Of a stretch of 64,000 bases of DNA, positions 1 through 10,806 are shown in pieces. The stretch spans positions 16,325,877 through 16,389,876 of the forward strand of contig NC_067480.1 of NCBI RefSeq assembly GCF_947179515.1, in the 5' to 3' direction. The position numbers and the translations under genes were made by a program. How positions within the stretch are numbered: position 1 is the first letter of the stretch; each line of letters begins with the position of its first letter. The notes below the pieces were generated by a model that searched no databases, was not told where the DNA came from, and saw only the letters and a program-made list of their open reading frames with translations. This DNA comes from Apodemus sylvaticus (lineage: Eukaryota; Chordata; Mammalia; Rodentia; Muridae).

Positions 1-960
1 ATATCTTGGAGTAACTCTAACCAAACAAGTGAAAGATTTATATGACAAGCACTTCAAGTCTCTCAAGAAAGAATTCATAGAAGATCTCAGAAAATGGAGA
101 GATCATCCATGTTCATGGCAAGAACAATTGCCACATTTATATGGAAAAAAAAAACCAAGTTAGCAAAAACAATTCTTAACAATACAATAACTTCTGGAGG
201 GAATCACAATTCCTGACATGAAGCAGTACTACAGACCAATAGTGATAAAAGCTGCATGGTACTGGTACACAGATAGACAGGTTGGTCAATGAAATAGAAT
301 TGAAGACCCAGAAACAAAACCGCACACTAACAGACACTTGATCTTTGACAAAGAAGTTAAAAATATACAATGGAAAAAAGAAAGCATCTTCAAGAAATAG
401 TGCTGGTTTAACTCACAGTCAGTAGGTACAAAAATGAATATATATCTATATTTGTCACCTTGCATGAAGCTCAAGTCCATGTGCATCAAGGACCTCAACA
501 TAAAACCAGATACACTGAACCTGATAGAAGAGAAAGTGGAAAAGTATCTTTATCTCATTGGCACAGAGAACACTTCCTAAACAGGACTCCAATGGCTCAG
601 GCTCTAAGATAAAGAATTGATAAATGGGACATCATTAATCTGAAAATCTTCTGTAAGGCAAAGAACATAGTCAAAAGAACAAATCAGCAACCTAGAGAAT
701 GGGAAAAATCTTCACCAATACCACATCTGATAGAGGGCTATCAGATATCCAAATGTATCATATATCCAAAATGTATAAAGAACTCAAGTTTACCTCCAAC
801 AAAACCAAACAATTTAATCAAAAAATGGGATATAGAACTAAACAGAATTTACATGTCTGAGAAGTACTTAGAGATGTGTTCAAAGTCCTCCATCATCAGG
901 GAAATGAAAATCAGAGTGACTCTGAGATTCCACCTGACACCAAACAGAATGACTAAGATT
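1..960 (+). repeat. Old LINE-1 ORF2 fragment
   Basis: Translation fragments match the distal part of murid L1 ORF2, for example the tracts around 430-540 and 850-955 that align with the younger copy at 25,800-26,440. It is split by many stops and frameshifts. It is cut by the window start and runs into an opposite-strand L1 tail near 960. Confidence 0.85.
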
Positions 961-1345
961 AGGCCTTGGTGCCCTTCTATGAGATAGATCTCAAGTTGGG
1001 CCAGTCATTGGACTGACTTTCTTTCGGTCTCTTCTCCATTTTATCCCTGCAGTTCTTTTAGACAGGAACAGTTCTGGATTAGATATTAAGGCTGTGGTTT
1101 AGTAACCCTGTCCCTTCGCTTGAGGCCCTGTCTATTTCCTGAAGGTAGATTCTTAGAGTTCCCTTTCCCCAGTGTTGTGCATGTTGGCTACGGTCACTCC
1201 CATTGAGTCCTTAGAGTCTCTTACTTCCAAGATCTCTGCTACTTTCTAGAGAGTACCGCACCTCAACCTAAGACTACTTATTTCCATTCATTCTCTTGGC
1301 CCTTTGGCTTCTCTCCTGCCCCCTCCTCCATACCTAATCCTGTTC
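961..1345 (-). repeat. LINE-1 3' UTR fragment, antisense
   Basis: The pyrimidine-rich text with a CTTTCGGTCTCTTCTCC-like block matches the L1 3' UTR read backward, as at 61,020-61,440. No coding content. Confidence 0.6.
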
Positions 1346-1415
1346 CCCCTTGTCTTCTACCATGTTCATAACAGCCTTATTTGTAATAGCCAGAAGCTGG
1401 AAAAAACACAGATGT

Positions 1416-1751
1416 TGTTGGTTTCTGCACAAAATGTCCTGTCTGCTCGACGTGCTCACTCGCCCAGGCTGCGGGGAGACGGGAGATGTGGGCCGCAATG
1501 AGATACACCAGGCCAAACAGTTCCACGTGGGACTTTATTTAAGATAAAGAAGGAGTAGCGGGCGGGAAGGAAGGAGAGAATGAGAGAAGAAAAAAGAGAA
1601 CGGGGAAGAAGTGCTGCCCAGTTATATACCTGTGGTGACGTAATTACAGGTAAAGGTAGACTAGGCAGCTGTTGCCTTGGAAACAGACCTATACATTGTC
1701 TTAATTGTTGCTTGTATGGTGTCACAAGCCTTGCAGGCCTCGGTACCTACA
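1416..1751 (-). mobile_element. Solo LTR of an endogenous retrovirus, antisense
   Basis: A 336-bp block begins TGTTGG and ends CCTACA, so it has TG...CA ends, and GATGT flanks both sides (1411-1415 and 1752-1756). It interrupts an L1 exactly. Read on the - strand it has a TATATAA-type promoter box (near 1623-1630) followed by an AATAAA poly(A) signal (near 1537-1543), the order expected in U3-R-U5. No internal retroviral sequence adjoins it. The short duplication suggests a class II (ERVK-like) element, but the family is not named here. Confidence 0.75.
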
Positions 1752-1886
1752 GATGTACCTCAAGGGATACAAAAATGGATGCAGAAAATGTGGTTCATTT
1801 CACAATGGAATACTATTGAGCTATTATAAATGAGGACATCACGAATTTTGCAGGCAAATGGATGGAATTAGAAAATATCAACCATC

Positions 1887-2347
1887 AGACTGAGCTCAGG
1901 GATCCTGGTGGGACAGCTGGTAGAAGGAACTAGAGGAATGGAAGGGGATTGCTACCCCACTGGAGAACATTGGCCTGACCACCCAGTTCTCTTAGAGTCT
2001 AGACCACCAACAAAAGAGTGTACCTGGAGGGATCCATGGCTCTGGATACATATGTAGCAGAGAATGACCTTGCCTGACAGTGGTGGGAGAGGAAGCCCTT
2101 GGTCACAGGGTGTTTGAAGTCCCAGTATAGGGGGATGCTGGAGCAGTGGAGCAGGAAAGTGTGAGTAGGTAGGGGAGCACCCTCACACAGGCAAGGAGGA
2201 GGGCTGATGTGGGATGGGGCGTTGATGGAGGGATAATGGGAAGTGGGATATCATGGGATGGGGGGTGGGTAAGGGGTAACTGGGAAGTGGGATGTCATTT
2301 GGGACGTAAACAAATGGAATGATTAATAAAAGAATAAAAATAAAGAA
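1887..2347 (+). repeat. Short LINE-1 3' UTR insertion with A-rich tail
   Basis: Typical L1 3' UTR text (GGGAACTAGAGG-like, then G-rich runs, then an AATAAAAG/AAATAAAG tail) splits the ORF2 end of the older L1. It is 5'-truncated. A weak ATCATC-like repeat at both ends may be the eroded target-site duplication. Confidence 0.65.
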
Positions 2348-2596
2348 AAAATCATCCTAAGTGAGATAACTCAGACCCATAAGGATATTCACGGTTTTTA
2401 CTCACTGATTAATGGATATTAGGCAAAAATTACAGAATATGACACTTTCTTAAAAGTTAGTTTTAGCTCATGATTCTAAAGTAGTCTCTGTTGTGCCTTT
2501 AACATCACATAGTATACTTCCCTAAAAGGACTTTCCTAGAAAGATGGCCTCAGAGCAAAGCTATATAAGAATGTATCCATGAGCTTTGTGCATTAT

Positions 2597-2623
2597 CACA
2601 CACACATACATGTATGTATGAGT

Positions 2624-2668
<45 letters not shown>
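2597..2668. repeat. (CA)n microsatellite
   Basis: CA dinucleotide run with short CATA/TGTA interruptions at the left end. The ORF across it on the other strand is only a poly-(Cys-Val) artefact. Confidence 0.95.
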
Positions 2669-2669
<1 letters not shown>

Positions 2670-3640
2670 GTAACAATGATAATCAGGAACAAAGAGAGAA
2701 AGTCTTGATCCATTCATGAAGATGCAGAATTTTCTCAGAGGTAGTGACAAGGGAAAAAGAGAAGTTTTATTTCAGTATTTTCTGTCATTAATGTAAAATC
2801 CCTATGACTGAGCATCTCAAAATAATGATGTTCATGCTCATTGTTTTGAAGGCTGAGAGTATAACAAAAAGAGTCTCTGCTTGCCACCTTCGTCTACATA
2901 CTCAGCAAAAGGACCTGTGACAAATAGGCTCACAAAAGAGAATATTGGAAAGACTACAAGGCTGAAGGGAGGAACAAGCATAGCTAGGGAGTTAGAGGAA
3001 GAAAACAAGGAGAGTTACAATTATGGAAATAAGACTATGACTAGAAACACAAATAGCAACATAGCAGCAAGATGTCTTCAATGAACACATACATTCCCAG
3101 TACTAACCATAAACCATTTAATGACCCCAATTCTCTACACAACAGATAATAGGCAGGCAGACTGGAATAAGAATCAATATCCCTCCTTATGTTGTGTACA
3201 GGAAATTAGATTTACAGATAGGAACCACCTTTAGTTGAAAGGATGTAGAAGAGTATACCAAACAAATAGGACAACAAAATCAGAGGGACACTGGTGTCCC
3301 AGGATCTGACAGCACAGGCTTCAAACTAAAACTCATCAGAAGAAGTAAAGATACTTAATTCAAATCAAGCAAGGTGAGGTTACTGCTGAAAGCATTAATG
3401 TGCCAAACTTTGAGGAAACCAGTTTCAGAAAAATACACTACTGGATTTAAAAACACGGATACATACTAACCTGACCATAGTAGATTTCACTATGCTACAT
3501 TCTGCACTAGAGAGAATTTTAGGAGCAAAATAACAAAGAAATAGAAGAATTAAATAAAGTATTATATCATACTTAGATGACAAATGTCTTAGAAAATATT
3601 TCTACTCAAAACCCCTCAAAATATACATCAGATTTAGTAG
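2670..3640. other. Non-coding stretch, nothing recognised
   Basis: A/T-rich sequence with no exon-like run bounded by splice sites, no SINE and no clear L1. It could be very old repeat. Confidence 0.5.
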
Positions 3641-3642
3641 CA

Positions 3643-4010
3643 CATGGAGACTTCTGGTAGCTGACTAGTGGCCGTGGAAAACTGAAAGGGGGACTGGGGA
3701 TGGAATAATGAGCCAAGACAAAATTCTCTGATCAAGGCTCTAAGTTTAATGTTCAGCTCTGAATATATAGGGAAAAAACACAAGGACCCATCCTTTGTTT
3801 AGGCTGGATTCTTTTACTTTGTTTCAGCTGGATTCCATTGCAAAACAAGCTCAGAAACTCAGCAGGCAATCTGCTTCTGCAGGAAATTCGAAGTGGGCAA
3901 GGCAAGAGACTTCCATCTAGGTTGGAAGACTCCACCCAGGCCAGCAGAAGACAGACTGTGGCAAACAGTTAAGGACTGTATAGCCTACTCAAGGCTGGGG
4001 AAAGGGCACA
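3643..4010 (-). repeat. LTR-like direct repeat, copy 1
   Basis: It aligns with 10004-10390 throughout, including the shared GAATATATAGGG box and the CACAAGGACCCATCCTTTG block. Copy 1 carries a small extra segment (about 3810-3830). Roughly one base in eight differs, so the pair is old. A downstream TTTTTTTTTTT run at 4019-4030 is not in copy 2. Confidence 0.6.
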
Positions 4011-4942
4011 ATTCTACCTTTTTTTTTTTAAAGATGAGAATAATGGGGGCACAAGATTTACATGTACTCCATGATCCCATCTATGGAATACAGTGGTTAA
4101 GTGACCATGATTTTCTTAGGTCTGGGTCTATATTGCTCCTTCTTACCTGACTCAGAGAACAAGTGCAGCTTGTTGGTGTTTATTGGGACAAAACATGGCC
4201 TTTTGGCACTTGCTTCTGTCTTAGGTGGATAGGCGCTCAAGAACCCCAGTTGCCCATCACTAACTACTGTCCTTCATAAGCACATCTTTTTTCCATTCAG
4301 ACCAAAGCCACAAAGAGCATATGCATTTCTTCATAGTGATGAGTAACTGCCGGTGAATAACTGAGCTTGCTGAAGACAATTCTGTGTGAAAGAACCAACC
4401 TGCTTAAGATGTGAAGTCAAGAGTTAAAAACAACAAAATTAAAGTTGTTGGCAGGAATGTCCCAAGTATTCAATTCAGCTGCAATTTAGGAAAGATCAGA
4501 CATAATGTCTGGCCACCAGGTATATGGGAGGTGGCTTTGAGAATTGATAGAAAACATTTATGTCTCCAGTAATAGTGGAGACTATGCTCCAAGTTAACTC
4601 AGCTGGCTGATAGAAATTTTGAGCCGTCTTCATGATTGGAATCATAATTACTAGACTTAGGATCTGTGCCCATTTGGTGGATCTTTCAGGTAGTCATCGA
4701 GCTCCTTCTTTTTGTGAAAAAATACAGACAGAACCTTGCCCCCATATTAAATACCTGATCAGGATCGTGCCATATGCCAAAAAATGGTTCCTTCTATTTC
4801 ACCTAGGCATAAGTATGTCTAGTTGTAGGATGCTATAGACACTCAACAGAGAGTTCCTAGGCATCCAAATTTTAAATTTTTAAAAATAAAAAGTATGATT
4901 TTAATAATGTGCACAGGGATATACTTTTTCCCTTTTTGATTT

Positions 4943-5574
4943 TTAAGAAGATATTGTCTTAAAGTTCCACAATACCTGGTCCTTGAGAATTATAAAGAAT
5001 CTCAGTAATATGGGTAACATTAAATTGTTGACAAAACATCTCAAATGCTTGACTAGAATAACCAGTTCCTTATCTATTTTAATCTGATTCAGAATGCAGA
5101 GCATAGAAAAACAATTCAGGCAACGACTAATTACATTTTTAGTTGCATCTCCTGTTAAAACAGTTGCAACTAGAAATCCTGAAAAGGTGTCGATAGTCAC
5201 ACGTACATACTTTACTTTTCCAAAATCACAAATATGAGTACCATCCATTTGCAATAATCGATTATGTATAAGTCCTCGAGAATTGATGTCAATATGTGGT
5301 ACAGGTGAAATTGAGGACACTGAAAACAAGTCTTTACAATTTGATGTGTACATTCTCCAGAAATACCAAATTATTGTCTCAAGTCATTCCTATTTTGATG
5401 ATGTAAAGAATGAGATTGTACGGCCAATTGTTCCTGTGTAAGCCCTGGTATACAAATCTGCTGTGGTATTGCCTTAAGGGGTCTGTCCAGGCAATCCAGG
5501 GATGTGCTCTTAAATGTCCAAGGATAGTCCTTTAAAGGAACAGTACATTTTCTTAGTTTGAGTTGTATTTGCAT
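4943..5574 (-). pseudogene. Retroviral integrase remnant (class II ERV)
   Basis: The 4943-5353 frame has the start of the integrase catalytic core: an aspartate in an M-D-x-T-H context, an I-D-T-F-S-G-F run and a later degraded second aspartate region. The 5371-5574 frame holds a His-rich piece resembling the N-terminal zinc-binding region. The two are in different frames and the catalytic triad is incomplete. It is a dead pol fragment. Confidence 0.75.
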
Positions 5575-5646
5575 AAATAATTGAAAATTTTGAGAATTAG
5601 CAGTATCTAAAAAATGAACAATTTTTAAGCAATTGTAAGCCCTGAT

Positions 5647-5719
5647 ATCTATCTATATCTATAATCTATCTATAACTATATCTATATCTATCTATGTATA
5701 TCTATATCTATATATCTGC
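5647..5719. repeat. (TATC)n-type microsatellite
   Basis: An imperfect run of TATCTA/TATATC units. Confidence 0.9.
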
Positions 5720-6069
5720 TATCAGTATACAAATTAAAAGTTTGATTTTTCAACATTTTATAAACAGTGGCTACGGCATGTAATTTAATTCAATTATTTG
5801 TGCTAAAGTAGAGGGAAACTCAAGGAATAAACATGTGATCCAATTACATATGCTTCTCTCTCATAGATGAGCTGTTTATAAATACAGTAGATGGATTCTT
5901 TATGGAATGCACACAGAAATTAACAGGAAATACAAAAGCATGCATAGAAGCAAATTTTTAACAACTTGTCTTTTGGATAATGATTATCAATTTCGTCTAA
6001 AATTTGCCATGCAATAGGCCATATATCAGTATTCTACAATAACTAATTTAATTGCTGCTTGAAACAAGA

Positions 6070-6240
6070 AATGAATGTTTCAGCTGGGTGGTGGTGGCAT
6101 ACGCCTTTAATCCCAGCACTTGGGAGGCAGAGACAGACAGGTGGATTTCTGAGTACAAGGCCAGCCTGGTCTACATACTGAGTTCCAGGACAGCCAGGGC
6201 TACACAGAGAAACTCTGTCTCGGGGGGGGGGGGGGGGAGG
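6070..6240 (+). mobile_element. B1 SINE
   Basis: It has the standard B1 layout: GCTGGGTGGTGGTGGCA, the Pol III A-box region, TTTAATCCCAGCACTTGGGAGG, GGCCAGCCTGGTCTACA and AACTCTGTCTC, followed by a G-run and a GAAAGAAAAAGAAAAG tail. AAATGAATGTTTCA occurs on both sides (6069-6082 and 6260-6273), a likely target-site duplication. It sits inside the class II ERV. Confidence 0.95.
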
Positions 6241-7145
6241 GCGGAAAGAAAAAGAAAAGAAATGAATGTTTCATCAGGTTCTTAAGACATTCTTTTCAAA
6301 ATACTTTCATGATTTTATCCTACAATTCTTTATTAACACTCCAACAGCTTCATAATAGGGTGTTAAAACAAAGGCTTAAATCCTCCTGTGGTGAACTTAC
6401 CATGAGATTTTAGCCAATTTACATCTTCTAAAAGCTTTTAGAAAATAATTTGAAGTAAGTAAACCATCTTTTCTTTCTTGAATTTTCTTTGCCACAATTT
6501 TCTAGGATGTAACTGAGGCTTCAAATATTGAAAAAGATTTTGCCTTTGCCTCTTTTCTGGAGCAACAACTACTCCAAAATTTTAAAACCCATTGTATAAG
6601 AGTAAAGTCTTGCAGTAAAACTTCAACAAAGGGACCAGCTAATAAAATACCTTGCATATAATGAATACTATACACTGAAAGATTCAAAATCCTTCTTGTA
6701 TTGAAGCAGAGACAAAACTTTTTACATAGTGTAAGACATTTCTTGATGCAATACTTTCCAATGATATCAGTTCATGGATTCTTTAATAATACAATCAAGC
6801 TCACTAAATGTAAACCTACCACAGTTAGCAGGAAGCAAAGTGATAGTATAAAAATAATCTTCCAAATCCATAATAATTCTATATGAAGTAGGCAGGCCTG
6901 ATTGTAATGCCTCTGCAAGTTCCATAGTCTCATTAACCTTTCATAAATCTTAAGTTTGAATGTTGTTTTGACAATACTTGGATAGATCTGTAATAATGCA
7001 GTGTTGGCCTAAGAGTAATTCCCTGGAGGTAAGGTGAGTGTCCAAAAAACTTTCCTAGGTAGGGTTTGCAAGACAAAAGCAGTGGCATACAAACCTCCCT
7101 GCAATGGCTCCGAAGGCTTTGCATTAACTCAAATGTAAATATTAC

Positions 7146-7556
7146 TTAATTTGAGCCCATAGCCTGAGGCTTGGCCAAAAGATTACCCCTCCTGCAGTGA
7201 GGACAGATTTCCACTGAGTGATTCTGTTGCCTGTCTATGCCTCTAATTTTTGAACAGTCTTTCCTTAAATGATTTATGCCCCCATACTTAAAACATTTCT
7301 TATAACCTTGAAGTGTGAAAGCATTGCTTGTACTGTAGTCCCCTGCAAGGCAGCAGTGATAGCCAGACCTTGATTGTAAAAGAGTCCAATTTCTGCACAA
7401 AGATGAATGTATCCTGATAAGTCTACCTTTGCTTTGTATGTCCAGATGGCCACTGTGAACTGCATTAACATTCTCATAAGACAATTGTGTAACAAAAGAA
7501 ACCCCTGCTTGAGTGTCTCTGGAAATTCTACTAGCTGTTTTTAGTAGTATATCCAC
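7146..7556 (-). pseudogene. Retroviral gag nucleocapsid remnant
   Basis: The - strand frame contains two degenerate CCHC zinc knuckles. The first has lost its second cysteine (Tyr in its place) but keeps the His and last Cys; the second keeps C-x-x-C but not the His. This places it at the gag 3' end of the class II ERV. There is no functional domain. Confidence 0.6.
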
Positions 7557-7559
7557 AAA

Positions 7560-8830
7560 TTCTTGAAACAGTTAATCAGGAGCCTGTTTTATACCAAATA
7601 AATTCCCAATGAGACCTCCTTTCCAATCTTGGGGGTTAAAATTTGCTTCTACCAATATGTCTACTAAAGCTTGTGTAAAAGGAGCAGCAGGCTCCTACTG
7701 GCCACAGCTGTTTTAAACTTTTATTACTCTAGCATTTATCCTAATTTCAAATATGGGTGAGTTAAGAATCCTGAGCCTGTGATTGAACTGCAAACTGCAG
7801 CCAACGAAACACCAGCAGCTTAACCACAATTCTTAAGTTTCTCTTGCAATACTAGAGCTTAACCACAAGTTTGGAAAGCAAAACCCAATGTTAAACAATC
7901 CATTCTCTTTAGAATCAATACCAAAAAACTTACTTTTACCTTACAAATTTTAGCTGCTAGTTCTTATATATGAATGCATGGCTGTGCAACTTTTTAATAC
8001 CTCCTTAAAGAGACATTGTTTTAAATCTTATCCTTTATAAGTCTAGTTTCTAGGATAAGAATTACATAAAATACTATTCCACTTTAGAAGTATCTTTAAA
8101 GTCCTGTTTTTCCTGGGTTGGCTCATGCTACGTGTTATTGTTTAAAATAACTCCAACCCTGAGCTACCAGTTTTCAGCTAAGTTTTTGTTGCCAACATTA
8201 CAAAGTTTTAATACCCAATAACTTATAAGCAAATACTCTATTACCAAGACAAGTAGAACATATTCATACTTTTAAAACAAGTCAGAAACAAAATGAAATG
8301 ACTACACAAATCTTATAAATTAGGCCAAACAAAATTTTTACTTTTTCTAACTGTAATTTCAACAGAAAAAGCACCTTGTCACTTGCTGAATGCAATGAAC
8401 AGAAATGCAGACATTTTTTCTAGGAAAAAAACAACTATCAGCCTACTTGCCCTGAGAAGCTGCTGGCCCATTTAAAAACAGCTTTTTCTCCAGCTGTGCT
8501 TGATTCCTACCTAAAGATGCAGAGCAATTTATTAGCCTCTGATGTACAAACTGAGATGGTCTTCTAAATGAGTTAAACTAAATAAAAAAGATAGATAGCC
8601 AGCAGATAAAGTTTTAACCATTTTTTTTTTCTTTTCAGCATGAAACATAGAAAAATAATCATTCAAACAACAAAACATACAAACAAAAACAACAAATTGT
8701 CATATGGCAAGATTGGTGCATCAAAGACAGACAATACACAGGGAGGGAAGAGAAATTGATGTAAACAATACTAACGCCTATTTTTGTTTTTTGTTCTTTA
8801 CTCTTTTTATTTTATTTTATATCCTATTTC
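7560..8830 (-). other. Probable ERV internal remnant, otherwise unresolved
   Basis: It lies 5' of the gag remnant on the - strand and so is expected to be upstream gag or leader of the same element. No clear domain is readable. Confidence 0.35.
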
Positions 8831-9029
8831 TCTCACAGAACGCAGCTCGTGGCTTTGGACTATCGCCTATATAGAATTCCCTGTCCCAATGCACTGTCAC
8901 TCCCAGCTGATATCAACATTGGGCCAACACTGACTCAGTCTAACTTGTATCCTTTTCCACCTCTTGCAATAATCAACCTTCCCTCCCTCCCTCCCCACTT
9001 GTGATTGCTTTCTTCTCCTTCCCAAGTGG

Positions 9030-9520
9030 GACTGAGACGTCCTTGTAAGAGTCTGTTAGAAGACTCCCACTCAATAAGGCCACAGAGACAGGAATCACTG
9101 CAATCTGGAAGAGGTTTGTTGTTCCAATGTACACTGGGATCCCCCAGCATGTAGGCAAGAGGAGACCCTGAGTTCAGAGAGCACACAGTTTTTAATGGGC
9201 ATTTTGGTGCGGAGTTCAGTGGTCCCCTTAGTTAGACATTGGTTACCCTGAGCAACATTTAAAATTATTGGTCAACTAGAATGGGGGTCTTCCCATTTGG
9301 CCCAGTCCTGCCCACCTTCAGGTATTTGTGGTATTTCCTGGCATTGTCTTTTTTGTCACTGGCAAGAAAGTCACTGGCCTCACCCTAGGCAGGGTGGTTC
9401 TGATTAAGCCATTTCCTTATCTATCTTTCCCCAGGCAGCCCTTGGCAGAATGCAAAGTATCAGTATAGCTTTGAGCCCCCATTTTGGGTTGTGGAGAGCT
9501 GGCCTGCTGTTTCTGACAGG
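9030..9520. other. Possible LTR-like block, unclassified
   Basis: Moderately G/C-rich, unlike its surroundings, with few stops on either strand but no recognisable protein. It lies between ERV internal sequence and an L1 tail. No terminal duplication could be fixed. Confidence 0.3.
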
Positions 9521-9524
9521 ATTC

Positions 9525-9860
9525 TCACATCCTCACTTGGGCACTTCAGCTTGTTGACCTTTTTGAGTTCTGTGGACTGTATCTTGGGTATTCTGTACTT
9601 TTTTGTTTTTTGGCTAATATTCACTTATTAGTGAGTACATACCGTGCATGTCCTTTTGGGTCTGAGTTACCTCACTCAGGATGATATTTCTAGTTCCTTC
9701 CATTTGCCTGCAAAACTCAGGATGTCCTCATTCTTAATAGCTGAGTAGTATTTAATTTTGTAAATCAACACATTTTCTGTATCAATTCTTCTGTCGTGGG
9801 ACATCTAAGTTGTTTCCAGCTCCTGGCTATCACAAGTAAGGCTGCTATGGACATAGTGGA
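9525..9860 (-). repeat. LINE-1 3' end fragment, antisense
   Basis: It matches the L1 ORF2 terminus read backward (GGATGATATTTCTAGTTCC and following), as at 19,110-19,290. Confidence 0.8.
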
Positions 9861-10003
9861 AAGATGACATTTATATCACTAACATTAATGCTGTATGTTG
9901 CTTACCATAGTGCGAGATACCTTACTTTCTTCCGTTTTCTATGGAGCTCGACTAAAGACAACATCCCTCAGTTGGTCCCTCTCTGTTCAGTCCCCTTGTT
10001 TGG

Positions 10004-10390
10004 GTGCCACCTGTAGCTATCCAGAGGCCATGGAGAACCAGGTACACCTGAAAGGGGAACTGGGATGAAATAGGACCAGCAGATGAGGGAAATAATGAGC
10101 CAGACAAAATTCTCTGATCAAGGCTCAAAGTTTAATGTTCAGCTTTGAATATATAGGGAAAAACACAAGGACCCATCCTTTGTTTTAGCTGGATTCTATT
10201 GCAAAACCAGCTCAGTAGCTCAGTGGGAAGTCTACTTCTGCAGGAAATTGCAGGTGGTCCAGGCAGGAGACCCACCCAGATAGGCAGAAGACTAACTTGT
10301 GGCAAACAATTAAGGTCTGTTAAGCCTGCTCAAGGCTGGGGGAAGGGCTCAACTTCTCTAAAAGTGTTCACCTCCTTTGAAACAAAACAC
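10004..10390 (-). repeat. LTR-like direct repeat, copy 2
   Basis: Partner of 3643-4010 (see that entry). It is the 5' LTR side of the - strand ERV. Its upstream part is cut by old L1 from about 10430. Confidence 0.6.
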
Positions 10391-10429
10391 ACCTGAACAA
10401 ACTCAGAACAATTGAAATTAACTCTATGT

Positions 10430-10770
10430 TAATCTTGTTTGAGCACAAGAGTATAAACTTACAATCAGCTGCAAACAAATCTCTACAAAGTATAGAAATT
10501 CATGGAGATTTAAAATTTTAGTACTTAAGTAAGGAATGGGTCAAAGAAGAAATCAAGAAAGAAATAAAAAATTCCTGAGACTAACTAAATATGAAAACAT
10601 AATACAACAAAAACCATTGGGATATGGTAAAAGCAGTCAGTCCTATGAGAGAAATCTCAAGTTCTAAACTTTTACAGTAAAACATAACAAGCACAACTGA
10701 ATGACCTAATGATGTAATTTCAGAAATTGGAAAACAAGAACTGCAGAAATCCAAATGAGTAGCTGGCGAC

Positions 10771-10806
<36 letters not shown>

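Larger units (their letters stand above)
1346..2450 (+). repeat. LINE-1 ORF2 end and 3' region, interrupted by two insertions
   Basis: Pieces at 1346-1415, 1752-1886 and 2348-2450 read in order as the last part of murid L1 ORF2 and join at the expected points once the insertions at 1416-1751 (LTR) and 1887-2347 (another L1 tail) are removed. The element is old and non-coding. Confidence 0.75.
3643..10420 (-). mobile_element. Decayed class II (beta-type) endogenous retrovirus, antisense
   Basis: LTR-like direct repeats at about 3643-4010 and 10004-10390 enclose - strand retroviral fragments in provirus order: a gag nucleocapsid remnant (7146-7556) and integrase (4943-5574). The reverse transcriptase expected between them is not recognisable. 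Other insertions (B1 at 6070, L1 tail at 9560, an LTR-like block near 9030) interrupt it. It is inactive. Limits are approximate, and the low-coordinate LTR could reach about 4920 if the purine-rich - strand tract near 4925-4945 is the polypurine tract. Confidence 0.55.

Noticed and set aside
6052..6285. 77-codon ORF over 6,052-6,285
   Set aside because: Entirely the B1 SINE and its G-run.
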